A stretch of 25,881 bases of DNA from an uncultured Collinsella sp. (GTDB lineage Bacteria; Actinomycetota; Coriobacteriia; Coriobacteriales; Coriobacteriaceae). Positions 21,232 through 25,881 of the stretch are shown here, in pieces (the stretch's first letter is position 1; every line of letters starts with the position of its first letter). The DNA lies in NCBI GenBank assembly GCA_902488525.1, contig CABTWP010000030.1, positions 1-25,881 of the forward strand, given 5' to 3'. The notes under the pieces are model-generated. The model did not search any database. It was not told the DNA's origin and worked only from the letters and a program-made list of their open reading frames with translations. The position numbers and the translations under genes were made by a program.

Positions 21232-24231
21232 ATGGTAAACGATTTGAGCGGTATAGACGACCTCGAGCTGATGCCGTTAGGCGGAGGCTATATGGTGCGA
21301 CGCGAACGCTTGATGAATGAGCTTATTGCCAAGGGCCGAAAGGCCGGCATCGTGGTTCTTTATGCGCCCGACGGGTTTGGGAAGACCTCGGTGCTGCTGC
21401 AGTACACCCATGAGGTTAAATGCGACCCGACGCGAGGCCCCGTGCGGATTATCGAGGCCGATCGCGCCACTGGGCGCGAGGTGTTTATGCAGCTCGAGGT
21501 GGTTACCGAAGAACTCAAAGACAAACCGCACTCTCTTATCGCGATTGATAATGTGCCAAACCTCGATCAGCACGATACCGAAGACCTCATCGACAGGATC
21601 CGCGGCCTGCGCGCTATGGGGGTAGGGGTCTTTATCTCCTGCCGTCCTTCAAATCGTCAGCTGATTCATGGGCTGGGCGATTCGGTTAAGATCAATGCGC
21701 AGATGCTCAAGGTGCATGCCTATGAGTATTCGGCGTGGGCATCGGCGTTTTCGATCAGCACATCGCTCGACTTTTATCAGCTCACGCAAGGCGTGCCCGA
21801 GCTTGTTTCGGCATTGCAGACGGGTCTGTATGGCCAAGGCGACGTAGCCGGTCTGCTCGAAAACGAGATTGTCAACGTATATGGTGCGGCACTTGTCGAT
21901 CTGGCTTCGCTCGACAATAATGCGCTGTTTTGTGTGGCATGTCTCATGGTTTTGATGGGCGAGGGCAATATCGCGGAACTCGAGGCCTGTGGGGTGAGGC
22001 TGTCGATGGTCGACCAGTCCTACTTTGTACGCGACTACCCGATCTTTGGCTTGGATCCCGCCGAGCGGAGTTTTACGTGTCTGGGCACGGAGGATAACGG
22101 ACGCTTGCGTTTGCGTAAGTTGGTGGCCGAGATTCGCCCCGAACTTGTTCCGAGGGCGGCCCGGATTTTGCTTAAGGCGGGTAGATGCGATGCGGCGATG
22201 GGCCTGGCGGACGCCTTTTTGAACCGCGAGGCGGTCCTTGAACTTGCCGGGCAGTATGGGGTCGATCTTGCTCTGACGGGGCACGGGGCCGATATCTGCC
22301 GAGCAGCGCTGGGCACGATCGATGCCGACGATCCGGCACCAGAGCCAACGCCCGCCGAGGCGCTCGGCGTATATCTGGCAGCGGTCAGCGTGTCCAATAC
22401 AAAGCTCGCTCGCTATATGGCATCGGTCATCGAGCGCGGGGGCGAACGGGCGGCCTGCGAAATAGACCCTGTTTCATGGAGGGTGGCCCAGGCGCTGACG
22501 GCTGTTTGCTATGGGGACAACGGGCTTGGGCTTCCTACGAACCTGGCCGTGCCAGAAATCGAGACATCCCATACCGCACTCGATATGTTGTCTGCGCATA
22601 TCGAGGTCAAGCGCTGTCTGACAGAGCGGGGAAATGACGGCGGCGTTCTACAACAGCTCAAAACGAGCAAGGCCTACGACTGCGAGCTCGACATCGCGGG
22701 GATTGTTATACGGGCCGATAGCATGCTGGTGGAGCTCTTTGACGGGTCGTTTGCGGGAACCGACGCGCGCGACGACGAGATGACGGTGGTGCGGGAGGTG
22801 CTCGACGTACGTGGGCTTAAGGCGATGGCTATCTGGGTGCGTATGGTGTTGGCGGCACGGCGGCTCCTTTCCGGCTTGCCGGTAACCGACGACGCGGCGT
22901 TCAACGAGCTCGATCGTTTTGCCGTGCGCATGCGCGACAACCAGATTCAGCTGTTTGGCCTGTTGCTAGAAGGTTGGCAGTCGCTGGCAGAGGGACGGCC
23001 GGTTAATGCAAAGTTCCGTGCGGTCCAAGTGCTCAAACTTGCCGAGGAGTCGATTGCGTACATGCGCGATAACGCATTGCTGCTGGAGCGCGCGGCATAT
23101 CTGCGTAACACCTCGATGGTTTCGGTGCGCGAGGAAGCGGAGCTACTCGATATAAGCCAGACGCAGGTTGGTGGCGCAGAAGCCTGGATGGTGGCGCTGC
23201 ATTTGGCGTGCGCGGGACGAGATAGCGATCTTGCGGCCTGGATGTCCATGAATCGCGCGGGGATTCTGGAACCGTCGTATCGGCTCTTTGCGCGCCTTGC
23301 CATGCATTGTCTGGGCGAGCCGGCGACCAGGATACGCAAGAAGCTTCCCGTGCGCGAGCTGTCGCGGTATTCGCTGCGCGACGATTTGGAAGGGGAGGGC
23401 GAGCGCCTGTTCCAGGCTGGCGAGGTTGAAGCCGTTGATACCATCGACCATATCGAGATTCGCATGTTTGGTGCGTTTCGCGCCGAGCGCGACGGGTTTC
23501 CCATCACGGACAAAATGTGGCGCCGCAAGAAGGCGGCGACGCTTGCCGAGCGGCTTGCGCTGGGCATGGATGCGCTCGTCGATCGTGAGACGCTGGCCAT
23601 GGAGCTGTGGCCCCATGCCGAGTTCAATAGCGCCCGCAACAACCTGTACTCGACGATATCGCGCTTACGGTCGGCTTTGGGACCGACGCCAGACGGCAAG
23701 TCGTGTGTACTCATCCAAAATGAATGCATCGGACTCAATGGCGACTACGTTAAGACCGATGTGCGGCTGTTTGACCAGATAAGCCGCGAGGTTTTGGGAA
23801 ATCGCACGGGTGCGCGCGGGCCCCATTTAGTTGAGCTGTGCCTTAAGATTGAGCAGCTTTATGCCGGACCGCTGTATGTTCCCAATGGCTGTAATCCCAC
23901 CTACTTTTTGCGTATGCGACGCATTATGCAGTCAAAGTACATCGATTGCATGATTAAGGGAGCAAATGCCGCTCTAGAGGAAAACGATCTGCAGTCGGCG
24001 ATTTGGCTGGCGGAGTCGGGGCTTCGGCAGGAAACGGCGCGTGAGGATATGGTGCGCTGCGCCATGCGCGTCTACAGTGCGGCGGGGCGGCGGCGCGATA
24101 TCGTCGAGCTGTACAGCGGGCATATGCACCATCTGAGGGAGCAGGTCAATGGCGTGCCCGAGCCCGAGACGCGGCGTCTATACGAGCGCTTGGTGGAGGG
24201 TCGGCTCAACCGCGTGCTGGTCGAGCGATAA
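21232..24231 (+). CDS. Giant NTPase / SARP-BTAD transcriptional regulator
   Basis: The product is 999 residues, with GAGGAG at 21221-21226 setting the ATG. The N-terminal STAND-like NTPase has Walker A APDGFGKTS (45-53) and Walker B-like SLIAIDN (D106). Residues about 300-730 are helical, probably repeats. An OmpR-type winged helix starts near residue 738 (IEIRMFGAFRAERDG; WRRKKAATLAERLAL; ARNNLYSTISRLRSALG), followed by a BTAD-like helical domain (KYIDCMIKGANAALEENDL; ESGLRQETAREDMVRCAMR) to the end. The order, NTPase-helical-SARP, differs from AfsR, where the SARP part is N-terminal, and from MalT, which ends in a LuxR domain. Such proteins usually act as ATP-dependent activators responding to an unknown ligand. 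It stands alone, and the target may be adjacent or remote. Confidence 0.88.
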   Translation: MVNDLSGIDDLELMPLGGGYMVRRERLMNELIAKGRKAGIVVLYAPDGFGKTSVLLQYTHEVKCDPTRGPVRIIEADRATGREVFMQLEVVTEELKDKPHSLIAIDNVPNLDQHDTEDLIDRIRGLRAMGVGVFISCRPSNRQLIHGLGDSVKINAQMLKVHAYEYSAWASAFSISTSLDFYQLTQGVPELVSALQTGLYGQGDVAGLLENEIVNVYGAALVDLASLDNNALFCVACLMVLMGEGNIAELEACGVRLSMVDQSYFVRDYPIFGLDPAERSFTCLGTEDNGRLRLRKLVAEIRPELVPRAARILLKAGRCDAAMGLADAFLNREAVLELAGQYGVDLALTGHGADICRAALGTIDADDPAPEPTPAEALGVYLAAVSVSNTKLARYMASVIERGGERAACEIDPVSWRVAQALTAVCYGDNGLGLPTNLAVPEIETSHTALDMLSAHIEVKRCLTERGNDGGVLQQLKTSKAYDCELDIAGIVIRADSMLVELFDGSFAGTDARDDEMTVVREVLDVRGLKAMAIWVRMVLAARRLLSGLPVTDDAAFNELDRFAVRMRDNQIQLFGLLLEGWQSLAEGRPVNAKFRAVQVLKLAEESIAYMRDNALLLERAAYLRNTSMVSVREEAELLDISQTQVGGAEAWMVALHLACAGRDSDLAAWMSMNRAGILEPSYRLFARLAMHCLGEPATRIRKKLPVRELSRYSLRDDLEGEGERLFQAGEVEAVDTIDHIEIRMFGAFRAERDGFPITDKMWRRKKAATLAERLALGMDALVDRETLAMELWPHAEFNSARNNLYSTISRLRSALGPTPDGKSCVLIQNECIGLNGDYVKTDVRLFDQISREVLGNRTGARGPHLVELCLKIEQLYAGPLYVPNGCNPTYFLRMRRIMQSKYIDCMIKGANAALEENDLQSAIWLAESGLRQETAREDMVRCAMRVYSAAGRRRDIVELYSGHMHHLREQVNGVPEPETRRLYERLVEGRLNRVLVER

Positions 24232-24263
24232 AAAACGGGCGCCCGAAGTACTTGGGCACCCGT
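24230..24263 (-). terminator. Terminator of yhbY
   Basis: Read on the minus strand, ACGGGTGCCC and GGGCGCCCGT (one mismatch) form a stem followed by TTTTTT. The T-run overlaps the stop codon of the convergent regulator gene. Confidence 0.8.
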
Positions 24264-24300
24264 AAGCTTGCTATATGTTGGCTCGCCGGATCATTGGCTC

Positions 24301-24600
24301 TTAGACGAGCTTGATCTTCTCGATGTCCTTGCGCGAGGACTCGCGATACAGCGAGAACTTGCGGCCGATGACCTGGACGACCTCGGCGTGGCAACGCTCG
24401 GCGAGCTCTTCGGCGGCCTCGCGGGCGGAAAGGCTGGAGCCATCGAGCACGGAGCACTTAACGAGCTCGTGCTTCTCCAGGTAGGCGACCGTCTGCTCGA
24501 CGGTGCCCTCGTTGACATCGGACTTGCCGATGATGATGGCGGGGTTGAGGTGATGGGCCATGCTGCGAAGCTGCTTGACCTGGGCTCCTGTCAGTGCCAT
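24301..24600 (-). CDS. yhbY: YhbY/CRM-domain RNA-binding protein
   Basis: The product is 99 residues starting MALTGAQVKQLRSMAHHLNP, the typical YhbY opening; an upstream in-frame ATG at 24633 would add 11 residues not seen in the family. The conserved loop IIIGKSDVNEG (canonical form GKxGhxxg) and the ERCHAEVVQVIGRKFSLYR block form the IF3-C-like CRM fold. The family binds pre-ribosomal RNA and assists 50S assembly. The ribosome site is weak (AGCGAG). It is transcribed alone and towards the giant regulator. Confidence 0.92.
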   Translation of the reverse strand: MALTGAQVKQLRSMAHHLNPAIIIGKSDVNEGTVEQTVAYLEKHELVKCSVLDGSSLSAREAAEELAERCHAEVVQVIGRKFSLYRESSRKDIEKIKLV

Positions 24601-24758
24601 GGGTTCTCGCTTTCTATGTATGGGGCGCCCCACGACGGGGCCTTAATCTACGTGAGCTGTCCCACGATAGCGCAGGAACGGCGCGGTGTGGAGCGCGTTT
24701 GCCCAGTTCAAAAAGAATGCGGATGCCGAGTGAGTGGGCGGCGGGGGCTGCGAACAGG

Positions 24759-25589
24759 CTATGAGCTGGGCGCAGAGACCGGCTCCCATGCAATAAACGC
24801 CCAACGAACCTTACGGATATGGTCGAGCATATAGCGCCCCTGCGGCACGCCCTTGGAGCCCGGCTCACCGGCATGGGGATTCTCAATCATGTGTTGGGCG
24901 ATGTAGTCGCGCAGGCGGTCGATCTTATCTTCGTTGCCATGTTCGAGCATACGGGAGAAGTCCGCCACGCCTGCCTCGAGGTTATCGAAGGTATCGCGAC
25001 GAGGCGATTCAAAGTACGTAACCTGCGGCAACGCACCCATCTGAATAAGGATGTTGAAGGCGTACACAAAGCCATTACTGCAGGTAACCGAGGCACCGAT
25101 AGCGTTCATCAAGTGCAGATCATAGCGCGGGCTGGAGTTGGCGACCATCGTGATAGCACAACGCCGACGAGCCGTACGATCAAGCTTGGCAAGCGCGCCT
25201 TTCAGATCGGTCGTCGTAACCGAACGACTGGCAAAGGCCACATCCACCGCTTTCGCGACCGGTCCAACCAAATCCCAATCATCATCCCAAGCAAGCTCAA
25301 GCGGTGTAATGCGATCCTCGAGTCCATAGTACTCAATACCAGCATCAAGGGTGCCCAGCATGGCGGGGGAGAAATCAGCCGCAATTACAGGATGCCCAGC
25401 CTGAGCAAGCGGAATAGCAATCGACCCAGCCCCACACCCCATATCAAGCACCGACTCGCCGGGCTCAAGCGCCAACAGCTTTATAAAATCCCGAGCATAA
25501 GGGGCAGTCTCCAACGGCCGAAAATGCCGAGCCCGCTTATCCCATTCAAAAGAATCATCAGCCCGATGCCGAGCGGCCTGCAGACGCAT
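24759..25589 (-). CDS. SAM-dependent methyltransferase (class I), possibly 5'-interrupted
   Basis: The product is 276 residues from the ATG at 25589. The Rossmann SAM motif I is VLDMGCGAGSIAIPLA, then AADFSPAML (acidic end of strand 2) and DVAFASRS (strand 4 region). The opening QAARHRADDSFEWDKRARHF is typical of a cytoplasmic methyltransferase family with a WDKRA motif. The substrate is unknown. The ATG at 25589 has no ribosome site. In the same frame 19 codons upstream is a GTG (25644-25646) with an ideal GGAGG 7 bases before it, and the intervening codons read plausibly except for one TGA. Translation may therefore restart here, or the gene may be damaged. See 25590-25646. Confidence 0.85.
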   Translation of the reverse strand: MRLQAARHRADDSFEWDKRARHFRPLETAPYARDFIKLLALEPGESVLDMGCGAGSIAIPLAQAGHPVIAADFSPAMLGTLDAGIEYYGLEDRITPLELAWDDDWDLVGPVAKAVDVAFASRSVTTTDLKGALAKLDRTARRRCAITMVANSSPRYDLHLMNAIGASVTCSNGFVYAFNILIQMGALPQVTYFESPRRDTFDNLEAGVADFSRMLEHGNEDKIDRLRDYIAQHMIENPHAGEPGSKGVPQGRYMLDHIRKVRWAFIAWEPVSAPSS

Positions 25590-25646
25590 CCATTCGCCAT
25601 TTCAATCCGCAGAAAGCAGCTCAGCGCGAGCATCCCCATCAACCAC
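25590..25646 (-). pseudogene. Probable lost 5' end of the methyltransferase gene, with in-frame TGA
   Basis: On the minus strand GTG (25644-25646) follows GGAGG (25653-25657). The frame reads VDGDARAELLSAD, stop, NGEW and then joins MRLQAARHRADD of the methyltransferase. The TGA at 25602-25604 sits where a Trp (TGG) would restore a W-x3-W pattern common in this family. The best reading is a nonsense change or a sequencing error. The alternative is that the TGA ends a separate short upstream peptide (ATG at 25706) and the methyltransferase really starts at 25589. Confidence 0.55.
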
Positions 25647-25665
25647 GGGCCAACCTCCTAGCAAC

Positions 25666-25697
25666 AAAAAAGCGACTCCTCCCAAAAGAAGAGCCGC
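25666..25697 (-). terminator. Terminator-like hairpin in front of the methyltransferase
   Basis: On the minus strand GCGGCTCTTC pairs with GGAGGAGTCGC (two G-U pairs, loop near TTTTG), followed by TTTTTT. It lies about 20 bases before the GTG start at 25646. It could end an upstream minus-strand transcript or act as an attenuator. A TGATATATG extended -10-like site (25704-25712) lies just upstream of it. Confidence 0.6.
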
Positions 25698-25810
25698 AAC
25701 CAGCATATATCAGATAGAACCGATCCAACGCCAAACCGCCATACCAGCAAAGTAGGGCAGAAGCGAAGCGACTGCCAAAGGGATAGAACCCAACCGAGGT
25801 CCCGTTGTGC

Positions 25811-25881
25811 GGGAGCCCCGGGGAGGGCAAATATATAAGGTCGATCGCGAGTTCCGCACGAGCCGGAGAGCACTTAATGTG
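25811..25881. repeat. Partial second copy of the cruciform element family
   Basis: In order, GGGAGCCCCGG (25811-25821), GAGTTCCGCACG (25849-25860) and CACTTAATGTG (25871-25881) match the reverse complement of 10389-10399, 10354-10365 and 10333-10343. The gap between the last two blocks is 10 bases in both copies. The element runs off the end of the window. No gene is called in 25647-25881. Confidence 0.75.

Noticed and set aside
21035..21238. 67-codon open frame upstream of the giant regulator
   Set aside because: It has no ribosome site, overlaps the next gene's start in another frame, and shows no recognisable protein features.
25602..25604. TGA as a selenocysteine codon in the methyltransferase
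   Set aside because: It lies near the N-terminus away from any redox motif, and the surrounding pattern favours Trp; a nonsense change or sequencing error is simpler.
25639..25873. Short minus-strand open frames at the right edge
   Set aside because: They overlap each other, the terminator hairpin and the repeat element, and have no ribosome sites or continuous membrane-protein frame.

Overview
The window looks like chromosomal DNA of a high-GC Gram-positive gut actinobacterium of the class Coriobacteriia, most likely Collinsella or a close relative. This is inferred from strong GC bias, GTG starts with good Shine-Dalgarno sites, sortase-dependent pilins, a GatCAB operon, an AfsR/SARP-like giant regulator, and a tmRNA whose tag ends in ALAA. 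No taxonomic marker was compared against a database.

Bases 1-6411 hold a pilus locus: the 3' end of a SpaA-type pilin or adhesin, a complete LPXTG pilin, and a class C-like sortase. Between the pilins and the sortase lies foreign-looking DNA: a 256-bp imperfect direct repeat, a 50-residue basic membrane microprotein with a truncated second copy, and an overlapping gene pair (winged-helix protein plus AbiEii-like nucleotidyltransferase). Bases 6412-6758 are non-coding and carry two strong palindromes and a 21-bp tandem repeat.

Bases 6759-10260 are the gatCAB operon for Glu/Asp-tRNA amidotransferase, followed by a long cruciform element (10265-10405). A diverged partial copy of that element is at the right edge of the window. 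Bases 10554-13009 are a metal-efflux unit: a promoter with an overlapping palindrome, a small PacL/DUF6110-like membrane protein and a P1B-type ATPase. Bases 13084-14018 hold a ribbon-helix-helix/PIN toxin-antitoxin pair with its own palindromic operator, and a minus-strand gene of unknown function follows.

The tmRNA gene ssrA (14753-15116) is followed by a 722-bp non-coding zone. It contains two inverted fragments of the tmRNA T-arm and an array of five and a third 61-62-bp hairpin-forming repeats. Then come a YjjU-like patatin phospholipase, rplM-rpsI, glmM, a stand-alone glucose-type PTS IIA protein and nagB. GlmM (glucosamine-6-P to glucosamine-1-P) and NagB (glucosamine-6-P to fructose-6-P) act on the same metabolite in opposite directions, so this stretch is an amino-sugar branch point.

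The right end holds a 999-residue NTPase/SARP-BTAD regulator, yhbY on the minus strand, and a minus-strand SAM-dependent methyltransferase. The methyltransferase's probable original start lies 19 codons upstream, behind an in-frame TGA.
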